Shown here piece after piece: positions 18,448 to 28,168 of a stretch of DNA of 64,000 nt. The translations under genes were made by a program, and so were the position numbers. Source of the DNA: an uncultured Bacteroidota bacterium. Its GTDB lineage: Bacteria > Bacteroidota > Bacteroidia > Bacteroidales > P3. Each line of letters begins with the position of its first letter. The first letter of the stretch is position 1. The stretch lies in contig CADBDA010000015.1 in the NCBI GenBank assembly GCA_902793295.1, positions 55,839 to 119,838 on the forward strand, in the 5' to 3' direction. The notes below the pieces were generated by a model. That model did no database searches. It saw only the letters and a program-made list of their open reading frames with translations, and had not been told where the DNA came from.

Positions 18448-20298
18448 ATGCAGACAACGAACATCCGAGAGAAGGCCCAAGGCGCCAAACGCCATACGAA
18501 ATATGCACTGCTGACCATGGCAGGAATGATACTGATGGGCGGCCATGCCATCGCCCAGACCGACACGACGCGGTCGGTGTATAACGAATCGGTCATCGTG
18601 GTAGGTGACTACAACCCCGTGCTGGACGGCGTGACGGAGAAGGTCAATATGGCCCCTGCCACCAATGATAATGTGGCAGGCGACATGCAGCAACATTTCT
18701 CTTACAACATCAAACCCCGACGTATCAGCACCACTCCGTCGGCGGCAGCGCTGAAAGCCCGAAAGGTGCTTCCGCCTGCTGTAAAGTTGTACAACAACTA
18801 TCTGCGATTTGGCGTGGGGCATGATTTCGCCGCCTTTGCCGACATCAATCCGATGCTGGACCTCTACTACATGTCGCTGCGCGACAGCAACAAGTCGTAC
18901 GGAGTGCGTCTGTTCCACGAAACAGATGTCACCACATTCGGTAAGAAGGACGAGACAATTCCGTCGCCCGACTATTATGGCCGCACGCGCGAATCGGACA
19001 CACGAGTGGACCTGTTCGGCAAGTACATATTGAAGCGTCAGCACCTCTTTTCGGCCAATTTGGGATTTGACCGCCAGTATGGACGCGCCTATGGCTTCAG
19101 CGACTCGACGCTGTATGCCGTGATGGGAATGTTGCATGACGATTTGGATTATTCCGACTACGCCTTCGGGTATAACAACATAGCGCTAGATCTTGGGGCG
19201 CAGAGTCTGAACACCGATGTGAACCGCTTCGGCTACACGGCCGATATGGATATGGCCAATTTCTGGTCGAATGTCGATGTGTCGCAGCAGTCGATGGCGC
19301 TGGAAGGGAGCGTGCACTACGGCTTTCCGATGTTCCGCAAGTATAAAGCCATCGCCTACCTGTCCGCCGGATGGGAAGGCTACAAGCAGCACTGCATTGA
19401 CTATGTGAGCGGCGATAAGGTCAGTTCGGGACGTCATCTGTTGAACGTCAACCCATACGTCGATTTCCTGTTTAAGGATTTCAAAATACATGCCGGATTG
19501 GCATTCGGATTCAACGGGTACGACAATGACAGCGAGACATCGCACAACCTGTTTCCCGACATCACCGTTTCGAAGTCGTTTATGAACAACGCCATGAGTC
19601 TCGTGGTAGGTTTTCAGGGTGGCTATATTGTGAATGACTGGAACACATTGCGCCAGTTGAATCCTTATCTGGGATGGGGCGCCTTCAACACACTGGCCAC
19701 AGTCGATGACAACCTTTTCGCCCATTTGCGTTTCAACTTCTCGAAGAAACTGATACTGCAGGTTTCTGCCGACAACCATTTCTATGGCAACCGCCAGTTC
19801 TTCATGACCGACCCCAACGATGCTTTACAACACCAACTGCTGCCCTATTATGTTGACGTCGAGAACCTGGTGCTGGGCGCCGATTTCACCTTCGTCAACG
19901 ATGAGATGATCACGCTGACACTCGGAGCCAACTACTATGTGTACTACAACAAGCAGACGGACGTGCCGCTGTTCCATGTGCCCGACTTCACCGCTCATAT
20001 CGATGCAAAGATCAATTATCTGGACACATGGTTCTTTGATTTGCACGGTCTCTTTGTGACGCGCAGCGACGCCTACTACACCGTGGATGGGGCGACGGGA
20101 GCAATCAATGTCAGCGGCCAGCTGCCCCCCCACTTCGGGTTGGGATTGGGTGCCGAATACAAGTACAACCGTGCCATCTCCTTCTTCGCAAAGCTGGACA
20201 ACGTGACCTGTCAGCGCTACTACCTATGGGCCAACTATCCCGCACAACGCTTCAACCTGATGCTGGGCTTGACTTACACCATCCCCACCAGAAAATGA
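18448..20298 (+). CDS. Outer-membrane beta-barrel protein, TonB-receptor-like without plug
   Basis: 616 residues. A signal segment ends GGHAIAQTDTT. Residues 45-110 hold NESVIVVGDYNPVLDGVTEK, somewhat like the start of a TonB-receptor plug, but no complete plug domain follows. The rest alternates aromatic and polar residues in many strands with loops such as GFDRQYGRAYGFSDSTLY, typical for a barrel of 14 or more strands. The C-terminus FNLMLGLTYTIPTRK lacks a terminal Phe but has the final amphipathic strand. It is placed 43 bases after the TPR gene, so the two probably form an outer-membrane/periplasm complex. No family name assigned. Confidence 0.72.
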   Translation: MQTTNIREKAQGAKRHTKYALLTMAGMILMGGHAIAQTDTTRSVYNESVIVVGDYNPVLDGVTEKVNMAPATNDNVAGDMQQHFSYNIKPRRISTTPSAAALKARKVLPPAVKLYNNYLRFGVGHDFAAFADINPMLDLYYMSLRDSNKSYGVRLFHETDVTTFGKKDETIPSPDYYGRTRESDTRVDLFGKYILKRQHLFSANLGFDRQYGRAYGFSDSTLYAVMGMLHDDLDYSDYAFGYNNIALDLGAQSLNTDVNRFGYTADMDMANFWSNVDVSQQSMALEGSVHYGFPMFRKYKAIAYLSAGWEGYKQHCIDYVSGDKVSSGRHLLNVNPYVDFLFKDFKIHAGLAFGFNGYDNDSETSHNLFPDITVSKSFMNNAMSLVVGFQGGYIVNDWNTLRQLNPYLGWGAFNTLATVDDNLFAHLRFNFSKKLILQVSADNHFYGNRQFFMTDPNDALQHQLLPYYVDVENLVLGADFTFVNDEMITLTLGANYYVYYNKQTDVPLFHVPDFTAHIDAKINYLDTWFFDLHGLFVTRSDAYYTVDGATGAINVSGQLPPHFGLGLGAEYKYNRAISFFAKLDNVTCQRYYLWANYPAQRFNLMLGLTYTIPTRK

Positions 20299-20390
20299 GG
20301 CTGCGGTTGAGAGATAAGGACTTAGATTCATTGTTACTATAAATAACTACAAATCACTACAATTTTAACCCCCATTTTTATTGCAACCGT

Positions 20391-21698
20391 ATGACATATC
20401 CCCAAACGCTGAAATACCTCTTTAAAGCATTGCCGGCCTACCATAGGGTGGGAGCTGCAGCCTATAAAGCCAATTTGGACAACACGTTGGCTATGATGGA
20501 TCACCTGAAACATCCCGAACGCGATTTACGCGTCATCCATGTGGCAGGCACCAACGGCAAGGGGTCTGTGTCTCACTATCTGGCCGCCATCCTGCACCGC
20601 GCCGGATACAAGGTGGGCCTTTACACTTCCCCCCACCTGGTCGATTTCCGCGAGCGAATACGCATCGACGGGGAGATGATAACCAAGAAGGCTGTTGTTT
20701 CTTTTGTGGAGCAGCATCGTCATTTCTTCGAGCAGCAGGGATTGTCGTTTTTTGAGATGACTGTAGGATTGGCATTTGACTATTTCCATGAGCGACAGGT
20801 GGATGTCGCAGTGGTGGAAGTGGGGATGGGCGGACGCTTGGATTCGACCAATGTGGTGTCGCCCGACCTGAGCATCATCACGAATATCGGATTCGACCAT
20901 ACGCAGTTTTTGGGTTCCACGCTCAGTGCCATAGCCAGTGAGAAGGCGGGCATCATCAAAGAGGGCGTTCCGGTGATTATCGGAGAGACGCATGCGGAGA
21001 CAGCCCCCGTTTTTAAGGAACGGGCCGCTGCGATGCATTCCGACATCCTGTTTGCCGACCAGCATTACGAGGTGCGGGAATTGCGCGACGACGGTGTTCG
21101 GATGCATGCCAATATTTACCGCGACGGAGCGCTTTTTTTGCGCGGAGTGCGTTCGCAGATGGATGGCCTTTACCAGCGCAAGAATCTTGCCACTGTGTGT
21201 GCCGCATGGCAGACGCTGCGCGATATGGGCTATCACATCAAGACCTTCGACTTCCGAGAAGGCGTAGGACGTGTGGTGACAGACACAGGGCTTCGTGGCC
21301 GCTGGGAACAATTGTCACGTCAGCCGCGCATCGTGTGTGAAACGGCCCACAATGCCGACGGCATCGCCCAGCTGGTGAAGAAACTCGGCATGATGCACTA
21401 TGACGAACCGCGGATAATCTATGGCTGTGTGAACGACAAGGACTATGGCGCCATACTGGATATGCTGCCCAAGCACGCTCGTTACTTTTACACGCGTCCC
21501 TCGGTGGAACGTGGTCTCGACGAGAAGGTGCTGGCCGAAACTGCGGCGGCTCATGGACGAGAGGGTGAAGTGTTCCCCGATGTGATGACTGCGTTGGCGG
21601 CAGCACGAAAGGTGTCGCGCGTGAACGACCTCATCGTGGTGACTGGAAGCATTTTCCTGGTTGCTGACTTGTTGGAGGGTTGGGAAAAGACGCACTAA
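20391..21698 (+). CDS. folC: Bifunctional folylpolyglutamate synthase/dihydrofolate synthase
   Basis: 435 residues, normal length. It adds glutamate to dihydropteroate and to folates with ATP. Signatures: P-loop VAGTNGKGSVSHYLAAIL near residue 50, YTSPHLVDFRERIRIDGE, the DVAVVEVGMGGRLDSTNVV strand, the GFDHTQFLGSTLSAIASEKAG stretch (split for space, carrying the carbamylated-lysine region), and a Mur-ligase-type C-terminal domain (IIYGCVNDKDYGAILDML). Start MTYPQTLKYLFKALPAYHRV is standard. About 90 bases separate it from the barrel gene. A type IIA topoisomerase gene follows with its own promoter. Confidence 0.95.
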   Translation: MTYPQTLKYLFKALPAYHRVGAAAYKANLDNTLAMMDHLKHPERDLRVIHVAGTNGKGSVSHYLAAILHRAGYKVGLYTSPHLVDFRERIRIDGEMITKKAVVSFVEQHRHFFEQQGLSFFEMTVGLAFDYFHERQVDVAVVEVGMGGRLDSTNVVSPDLSIITNIGFDHTQFLGSTLSAIASEKAGIIKEGVPVIIGETHAETAPVFKERAAAMHSDILFADQHYEVRELRDDGVRMHANIYRDGALFLRGVRSQMDGLYQRKNLATVCAAWQTLRDMGYHIKTFDFREGVGRVVTDTGLRGRWEQLSRQPRIVCETAHNADGIAQLVKKLGMMHYDEPRIIYGCVNDKDYGAILDMLPKHARYFYTRPSVERGLDEKVLAETAAAHGREGEVFPDVMTALAAARKVSRVNDLIVVTGSIFLVADLLEGWEKTH

Positions 21699-21789
21699 GA
21701 GGGTGACAGACAGTGTTTTTGCGTTGTTGTGTTGGAAAACTGGTTTAAAACTCGTTGGGCGGGTGCGCTCACATGTCGCTAAAAATATG

Positions 21790-21797
21790 TATTTTTG
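21790..21797 (+). promoter_or_regulatory. Promoter -7 element TATTTTTG for the topoisomerase gene
   Basis: TATTTTTGC fits TAnnTTTG and lies only 18 bases before the ATG at 21816. The mRNA leader would be about a dozen nucleotides, too short for a long regulatory structure. Confidence 0.6.
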
Positions 21798-21815
21798 CAA
21801 AAATTTTGCCTGAAT

Positions 21816-24581
21816 ATGAGCGACGACAACATCGAGAAAGACTACGAAAACGAGAATCAGAACGCTGAGAATGAAAACCAGATGGGGGAGGCTCCAGAAT
21901 TGGCCTCTTCCGGAGTAACCATGCCCATGGAGGAGGTGCGTAGCGCGAATCCCGAGTTGGACGGCGAAACCATCTCGCTCAACTCCATGTTTAAAGACTA
22001 TTGGATTGATTATGCTTCGGATGTGATATTGGATCGTAGTGTGCCTGACATTGACGACGGATTGAAGCCCGTGCAACGTCGTATACTGCATGCTATGAAG
22101 GAGACCGACGACGGACGCTATACGAAGGTGGCCAACATCGTGGGTAACACGATGCAGTACCATCCGCACGGCGACGCAAGTATCAAGGACGCACTGGTCA
22201 ACTTGGGACAGAAGGAGTTGCTCATCGACTGCCAAGGTAACTGGGGCAACATATTGACCGGCGACGATGCCGCCGCCGGACGATACATCGAGGCACGACT
22301 GTCGAAGTTTGCCAACGAGGTGGTGTTCAACAAGAAGACGACCGAATGGAAACCTTCGTACGACGGACGCAAGCAGGAACCCGTGTCGCTGCCCATCAAG
22401 TTCCCTCTGCTGTTGGCCCAAGGCACCAAGGGCATCGCTGTTACGCTGACGTCGGTGATATTACCCTATAACTTTTGCGAGCTGCTGGAAGCGTCGATCA
22501 AAATATTGCAGAATGTGCCGTTTGAGATTTACCCCGATTTCCCGACGGGCGGACTTATTGATGTGTCGAAGTACAATGATGCCGCTTTGGGCGGCCGCTT
22601 GCGGATACGCGCCAAGATGCATTACGACGAAAAACGTAAGGGTATCGTGATTACGGAACTGCCCTACTCAGTGACGACGGATGTGCTGATAGACAGTATA
22701 TTGAAGGCTAATGAGAAAGGCAAGATAAAGATAAAGAAGGTGGACGACAATACGGCCGCCGAGGTTGAGATTGTGGTGTACCTGCCGCAGGGTGTGTCGC
22801 CCGATCAAATGATTGACGCATTGTATGCCTTCACAAACTGCCAGATAAGTTTTTCGCCGCAGACGTGCGTGATTGTGGACAACAAGCCTGTTTTCATGAC
22901 AGCGTCCGAGATTCTGCGCCATTCGACCTTCAGGACCAAGGACCTCTTGCGTCAGGAGTTGGAAATACAGCTCTCGGAACTGGAGGACAAGTGGCATTGG
23001 ATATCGTTGGAGAAAATCTTCTTCGAGAAGCGTATCTACAAGCAGTTGGAGAAAGACCAGCCGTCGTGGGATGACCAGGTCACTGCCATTGAGCGCGCTT
23101 TCGACCCCTACAGGAAGCATTTCAAGAAGGAGATTACGCGCGAGGACGTGCTGAAACTGTGCGAGAAGCCCGTGCGTAAGATTTCGAAGTTCGACATCAA
23201 GAAGGCCGAGGAGGATTTGGCGTCGATAGAGATGAATATTGACGAGACGAAGAATCACTTGGAGCACCTGACCGAATATGCCATCGCCTACTTCAAACAC
23301 ATTCTGGAAAAGTATGGTAAGGGACGTGAGCGTCGGACGGAGATAAGGAATTTTGAGGATATACAAGCTGTTTCAGTGGCTGTGGCCAACGAAAAATTGT
23401 ATGTGAATGCCGCCACGGGTTTTGCCGGATACGGTTTGAAGCGTGATGAGGACGCGGTGTATGTGTGCGACTGTTCGAAGATGGATGACATCATCGTGTT
23501 CCGCAAGGATGGTACGATGATGGTGTCGAAGGTGCAGGAGAAAGGGTTTGTGGGGTCGGCCGACTGCAAGGAGATCCAATATATAGGCCTGTTCCGCAAG
23601 GGCGACGAGCGGACGGTCTACAATATGGTGTATCGCGACGGAGCATTCGGATATGTGTTTGTAAAACGATTCTCGGTATTGGGCATTACGCGCGACCGTG
23701 ACTATGCGCTTACAAAGGGCACCAAGGGCTCGAAGATACTCTATTTCACTGCCAATCCCAACGGAGAGGCAGAGACCATCACAGTGCACCATGTGTCGAA
23801 ACCCAAGTTGAAGAAGACCAGTTTTGACTTCAATTTTGCCACGCTGGCCATCAAAGGACGCGCGTCGATGGGCAACATATTGACACGCAATGCTGTGCGT
23901 AGCATCAACCTGAAGGATGAAGGCATCTCGACATTGGGCGCACGTAAGATATGGTTCGACGAATCGGTGAAGCGGCTCAATGTGAACGAAGCAGGCCTCT
24001 ATCTGGGCGAATTCAAAGGCAAGGACCGCATATTGACGCTGATGCAGTCGGGTCATTTCCGTACGACGAATTTCGACCTTTCTAATCATTATGACGATGA
24101 CTTGATCTACATCGCCAAATTCAATGCTCGGACAATAGTCTCGGCTGTCTACCGTTCGGCGGAGAACAAGAGCTACTATGTGAAGCGGTTCCAGATTGAG
24201 GAGTTCGATAAGAAACTCTCGTTCCTTGACGAGCAGTCGGGCGACGAGCTGGTGACCTACGCTATGGACACCTTCCCGCGGCTGGAGATACGCTATGCGG
24301 CGTCGGCCAACAAGAAGACGGAGTCGGAGATTGTGGAGGTGTATGACTTTATCGGTGTGAAGGGCTATAAGGCGAAGGGCAAGCGACTGACGACAGCCGA
24401 GGTGGAGGAATTCCGCTGGCTGGATCCCCTTCCGGAGCCTGAGCTGCCCGAGGAGTCCGCGAACGAAGAGGGCGCAGACGAAAACGATGAGACCGCAACG
24501 GCAGAAGGGGCTACGGAGAACGGGGACGACTTCAACCCGCGCGAGGGCTTTGCCGAAGGCACCCAGGGAACATTGTTTTGA
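21816..24581 (+). CDS. Type IIA DNA topoisomerase subunit A (GyrA/ParC family)
   Basis: 921 residues from ATG 21816; seven upstream in-frame codons overlap the promoter and are excluded. The breakage-reunion domain begins at FKDYWIDYASDVILDRSVPD and includes the DGLKPVQRRILHAM motif, HPHGDASIKDALV, and the catalytic tyrosine in AAAGRYIEARLSKFA. A coiled-coil gate (about residues 370-500) and beta-pinwheel C-terminal domain follow. The tail (residues 870-921) is acidic and low complexity. With a partner B subunit it makes and reseals double-strand breaks. Bacteroidota often encode a divergent A subunit annotated as topoisomerase IV ParC or gyrase A; I cannot decide. No B subunit gene is adjacent. 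Confidence 0.9.
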   Translation: MSDDNIEKDYENENQNAENENQMGEAPELASSGVTMPMEEVRSANPELDGETISLNSMFKDYWIDYASDVILDRSVPDIDDGLKPVQRRILHAMKETDDGRYTKVANIVGNTMQYHPHGDASIKDALVNLGQKELLIDCQGNWGNILTGDDAAAGRYIEARLSKFANEVVFNKKTTEWKPSYDGRKQEPVSLPIKFPLLLAQGTKGIAVTLTSVILPYNFCELLEASIKILQNVPFEIYPDFPTGGLIDVSKYNDAALGGRLRIRAKMHYDEKRKGIVITELPYSVTTDVLIDSILKANEKGKIKIKKVDDNTAAEVEIVVYLPQGVSPDQMIDALYAFTNCQISFSPQTCVIVDNKPVFMTASEILRHSTFRTKDLLRQELEIQLSELEDKWHWISLEKIFFEKRIYKQLEKDQPSWDDQVTAIERAFDPYRKHFKKEITREDVLKLCEKPVRKISKFDIKKAEEDLASIEMNIDETKNHLEHLTEYAIAYFKHILEKYGKGRERRTEIRNFEDIQAVSVAVANEKLYVNAATGFAGYGLKRDEDAVYVCDCSKMDDIIVFRKDGTMMVSKVQEKGFVGSADCKEIQYIGLFRKGDERTVYNMVYRDGAFGYVFVKRFSVLGITRDRDYALTKGTKGSKILYFTANPNGEAETITVHHVSKPKLKKTSFDFNFATLAIKGRASMGNILTRNAVRSINLKDEGISTLGARKIWFDESVKRLNVNEAGLYLGEFKGKDRILTLMQSGHFRTTNFDLSNHYDDDLIYIAKFNARTIVSAVYRSAENKSYYVKRFQIEEFDKKLSFLDEQSGDELVTYAMDTFPRLEIRYAASANKKTESEIVEVYDFIGVKGYKAKGKRLTTAEVEEFRWLDPLPEPELPEESANEEGADENDETATAEGATENGDDFNPREGFAEGTQGTLF

Positions 24582-24671
24582 GCTGTAGAAAAGGCGATAA
24601 CGAAACGTTGACGGGTCGATTTGTTGATTGATTTTTATTTGTTTATAATAGTGTAAATAATAATAGTTGAG

Positions 24672-25889
24672 ATGAAAATTCTTGTTGTCTTGCCGCGGTT
24701 TCCATTTCCTTTGGAGAAGGGTGACAAACTGAGGGCTTACCATCAGATACGGACGCTTTCTGTGCATAACGAAGTGTACCTTTTCGCATTGAGCCACCAG
24801 CGGGTGGACGATAGTGCTGTCCGTGAGATGCAGCAGTATTGTCGGGAGATATGCATTGCGCGTCTTTCGAAAGCCGGTGGTCTGTTTCGGGTGGTGCGCA
24901 ATCTTCTGACCGTACGCTCGCTCCAGATAGGCTATTGGGATTCGCGACGGGCAAGGCGACTGCTGGGCGACTTTGTGGCGAAAGTGAAGCCCGAGGTTGT
25001 CTATTCGCAGATGGTGCGGACAATGAAATATGTTTCGCATGTGGATCTGCCGCGTGTGATGGACTTCCAGGATGCGCTGTCGATGAACCTGGAACGACGG
25101 ATGATGGAACACCGTGGGTTGTCGTATTTTGCGCTGCACTACGAGTTCAAGATGCTTCGCTCGGCGGAGTATAACGCTTTTGGTATATTCGACGGACTCA
25201 CCATCATCTCTGAACCCGACCGTGAAGCCATTCCGCAGCGTTCGGATGCGAAAATAGCCATTGTGCGCAACGGGGTGGATTTCGACTATTTCCACCCGAT
25301 GTCGATGGAGAAAGATTTTGATGTGGTGTTTTGCGGTAACATGCAGTACAAACCGAATATCAATGCCTCACGTTTTCTGGCGCAGGAGATCATGCCCATA
25401 GTTTGGCGTAGCCGCCCTGAAGCGCGTTTGCTGCTGGCGGGAGCGACACCGAAGGCTTCGGTTCGTCAGTTGGCGAACGACCGGGTCGTCGTATCGGGCT
25501 CTGTGGATGACATTCGTCCCTGCTATGCGGGTTCACGGGTGTTTGTGGCACCGATGCGCATCGGATCGGGATTGCAAAACAAATTGCTGGAAGCCATGTC
25601 GATGGGTGTTCCATGCGTGACGACGCCATTGGCCAATGCGTCGTTATGTGCAGCCGACGGCGAGGAGGTGCTCTTGGGAACCACGGCCGAAGAGATTGCT
25701 GCAGCAATCGTCCGACTGTTGGACGATAGCACATTGGCCGATGGACTTGTGGAGCGCGCCTCTCGTTTTGTGAAGGAGCATTTCTCCTGGGAATCTGCCA
25801 CAGAAGGATTGGAAGATGTGCTGCGTGAGGCCATAGCTGTTCATTCGGAAAGAGACGTTGACGATGAGACGGAGCTGGAAGACGAATAA
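24672..25889 (+). CDS. Glycosyltransferase, GT-B fold (family 1/4 type)
   Basis: 405 residues. N-terminal Rossmann half starts MKILVVLPRFPFPLEKGDKLRAYHQIRTL, and the second half has FDVVFCGNMQYKPNINASRFL, LLAGATPKASVRQL, FVAPMRIGSGLQNKLLEAMS and the donor-binding MGVPCVTTPLANAS. The layout resembles TIGR03087-type sugar transferases used in surface polysaccharide or glycan assembly. It transfers a nucleotide-activated sugar at the cytoplasmic face. The C-terminus ends in an acidic run (DVDDETELEDE). The last 26 bases overlap the start of hflX, so the two are translationally linked despite unrelated roles. Confidence 0.85.
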   Translation: MKILVVLPRFPFPLEKGDKLRAYHQIRTLSVHNEVYLFALSHQRVDDSAVREMQQYCREICIARLSKAGGLFRVVRNLLTVRSLQIGYWDSRRARRLLGDFVAKVKPEVVYSQMVRTMKYVSHVDLPRVMDFQDALSMNLERRMMEHRGLSYFALHYEFKMLRSAEYNAFGIFDGLTIISEPDREAIPQRSDAKIAIVRNGVDFDYFHPMSMEKDFDVVFCGNMQYKPNINASRFLAQEIMPIVWRSRPEARLLLAGATPKASVRQLANDRVVVSGSVDDIRPCYAGSRVFVAPMRIGSGLQNKLLEAMSMGVPCVTTPLANASLCAADGEEVLLGTTAEEIAAAIVRLLDDSTLADGLVERASRFVKEHFSWESATEGLEDVLREAIAVHSERDVDDETELEDE

Positions 25890-27159
25890 GGGCAAGTGGA
25901 AGAGCGAGACGGGCGTTTGGGAAGGTGAGAATCTGGCGCCGGCCAAGCGACAGACGCCGCAGGAGCGGAACACTTTCTCGACGGCGGCAGTGGCGGAACG
26001 TGCCATTCTTGTGTCGGTGTGTGACGCACATACGACGATGGAGCGAACCGAGGAGTGCCTTCGCGAGTTGGCTTTCCTGTTGGAAACGGCCGGTGGTGTG
26101 CCTGTAAAGTCGGTGATTCAGAAGTTGGACCATCCGGACAGCAGGACGTATATCGGAAGTGGTAAATTGGAGGAAGTGCTTGAGTACAAGCATGCAACGG
26201 ATGCCGATTTTCTGGTGTTCGACGATGAGCTGACACCTGCTCAGTTGCGAAATCTGGAGCGTGCGTTCGGTTGCCGCATTTTGGACCGCACCACCCTCAT
26301 TCTGGACATTTTTGCGAAGCGTGCCCGTACAGCCGAGGCCAAAACACAGGTCGAGCTGGCCCAGTTGCAGTACATGTTGCCGCGACTGACGCGCATGTGG
26401 ACTCACTTGGAAAGACAGCGCGGCGGCATCGGTATGAGAGGACCTGGCGAGAGCCAGATCGAGACCGACCGTCGGTTGATTGGTGAGAAAATCACACTGC
26501 TCAAGGAACGGCTGCAGAACATCGACAAGCAACGTACCCAGCAGCGGAAGAACAGGGAAAGTCTGGTGCGCGTGGCGTTGGTGGGGTATACGAATGTGGG
26601 CAAGTCGACACTGATGAATCTGTTGTCAAAATCGGATGTGTTTGCCGAGAACAAACTCTTTGCAACATTGGACACTACCGTTCGTAAGGTGGTGTTCGGC
26701 AATTTGCCTTTCTTGCTGACCGATACGGTGGGTTTTATTCGTAAGTTGCCCCATGGATTGGTGGAGTCGTTCAAGTCGACCCTCGATGAGGTGCGCGAGG
26801 CCGATCTGCTGATACATGTGGTGGACATCTCGCACAGAGATTACGAGCAGCAGATAGCGTCGGTGAATCGGACGCTCGAGGAACTGGGTGCTGTTGATAA
26901 GCCTACTTTAATGGTGTTCAATAAGATAGACGCTTACCGGTATGTGGAGAAGGAGGCTGACGACTTGACGCCTATGACGAAAGAGAATTGGACGTTGGAA
27001 ATGCTGGAACACTCGTGGCTGTCGAAGGAGAATGGGGCACGTACGGTGTTCATATCGGCTGGAGAGCGGGTGAATATTGACCGTCTGCGTGAGATGATGT
27101 ATGACGAGATTAAGGGGATACACGCAGTGAGGTATCCTTATAACAATTTTCTCTATTAG
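25864..27159 (+). CDS. hflX: Ribosome-associated GTPase HflX
   Basis: 431 residues from ATG 25864, overlapping the glycosyltransferase by 26 bases. HflX binds the 50S subunit and rescues or splits stalled ribosomes. N-terminal domain: PVKSVIQKLDHPDSRTYIGS and GKLEEVL; linker with the signature RGGIGMRGPGESQIETDRR. The G domain has G1 GYTNVGKSTL, G2 around FATLDTTVRK, G3 DTVGFIRKLPH, and G4 FNKIDA, all intact. Ends at YPYNNFLY. The first 30 residues are basic and not conserved, so the exact start is uncertain. Confidence 0.95.
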   Translation: MRRSWKTNKGKWKSETGVWEGENLAPAKRQTPQERNTFSTAAVAERAILVSVCDAHTTMERTEECLRELAFLLETAGGVPVKSVIQKLDHPDSRTYIGSGKLEEVLEYKHATDADFLVFDDELTPAQLRNLERAFGCRILDRTTLILDIFAKRARTAEAKTQVELAQLQYMLPRLTRMWTHLERQRGGIGMRGPGESQIETDRRLIGEKITLLKERLQNIDKQRTQQRKNRESLVRVALVGYTNVGKSTLMNLLSKSDVFAENKLFATLDTTVRKVVFGNLPFLLTDTVGFIRKLPHGLVESFKSTLDEVREADLLIHVVDISHRDYEQQIASVNRTLEELGAVDKPTLMVFNKIDAYRYVEKEADDLTPMTKENWTLEMLEHSWLSKENGARTVFISAGERVNIDRLREMMYDEIKGIHAVRYPYNNFLY

Positions 27160-27334
27160 TTGTAGGTCGGTGATTGGGCTGCTTCCCGCGGCGGGCGCTT
27201 CTGTCGGTTTTTGTCCGTCCGTTTTTCGTCGTTATGTGTGTTTGTCTCTTTTTCTTTAGTTTGGTCTTTGACGACACAATAAAATGGGAGGATCGGCGTT
27301 AGAACTATTTTAAAATGATAACAGCTTTTAACCG

Positions 27335-28084
27335 ATGAAATATATACGTTGCTTGATGGCTTTGGCTTTACTGGCTGGTGGCTACAGCGCTTTGGGTCAG
27401 AACGATGATAGCGTTGTGGATTCCGACAGTAGGGTGATAGTGGCAGAGAGACCCGTGCATGCTTTGACGGACACCTCCCGCCTGACCGACAACAAACGTT
27501 GGGACTTCCATTTGTCGATGGGTACGGCACTGGCGGGGTCGCGCTTCGGATCGGCGTCGGTGTTTTCTGTGACTCCGTCGGTGATTTACCGCCCTAACGA
27601 CAAGCTGACGGTGCACGCTAGCGCTTCCGCTCTGAACTCTTATACGTTGGCTCCTAATGGTTACCGCATTGAAGGCGTGCGTCCGCGTAGCTATGCGCCG
27701 TTGCGCCATCCGTCGGCCGCAGTGGCAGGTGCGGTGAACTTGGCAATGACCTATAGGGTGAACGAACGTCTGTGGCTGGGTGCTTCACTCTTCCACATGG
27801 GAGGGCAGATGGCTTCAGATGCGCTGATGAACCCCTTCTTGCCCCCTGCAACAATGATGGATATGAACTTGACGGCCTTCACCGCATCGCTGCGGTACAA
27901 ACTGCGTGAGGACAGCTTCTTGGATATGCACATGACGGTGATAAATGATCCGACTGGTGCGCTGGGTCCGCTCTACTATGGCAGTCTTTATGGTGGATTG
28001 TATGGCGCGCCTTATGGCGGTATTTACGGCGGCCCTTATGGCGGCATGTACGGTTCGTCATTGGGCAACATCTTTGGATGGTGA
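27335..28084 (+). CDS. Exported protein with Gly/Tyr-rich C-terminal tail, unknown function
   Basis: 249 residues with a signal peptide (MKYIRCLMALALLAGGYSALGQ). The middle looks like strands of a small barrel: WDFHLSMGTALAGSRFG, VTPSVIYRPNDKLTVHASAS, AMTYRVNERLWLGASLF. From about residue 208 the tail is made of YGG-type repeats (LYGGLYGAPYGGIYGG) and ends GNIFGW. Such aromatic-glycine tails can be flexible or self-associating. No family recognised. It stands alone between hflX and the aldo/keto reductase gene; the upstream 175 bp shows no clear promoter element. Confidence 0.6.
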   Translation: MKYIRCLMALALLAGGYSALGQNDDSVVDSDSRVIVAERPVHALTDTSRLTDNKRWDFHLSMGTALAGSRFGSASVFSVTPSVIYRPNDKLTVHASASALNSYTLAPNGYRIEGVRPRSYAPLRHPSAAVAGAVNLAMTYRVNERLWLGASLFHMGGQMASDALMNPFLPPATMMDMNLTAFTASLRYKLREDSFLDMHMTVINDPTGALGPLYYGSLYGGLYGAPYGGIYGGPYGGMYGSSLGNIFGW

Positions 28085-28168
28085 TGCGTGATGTGGATGA
28101 GGTGCCCACTGATTTATCATGACAATTAACTATTTGTTTTACTTTATAATAAGCTTTCTTACTTTTTT

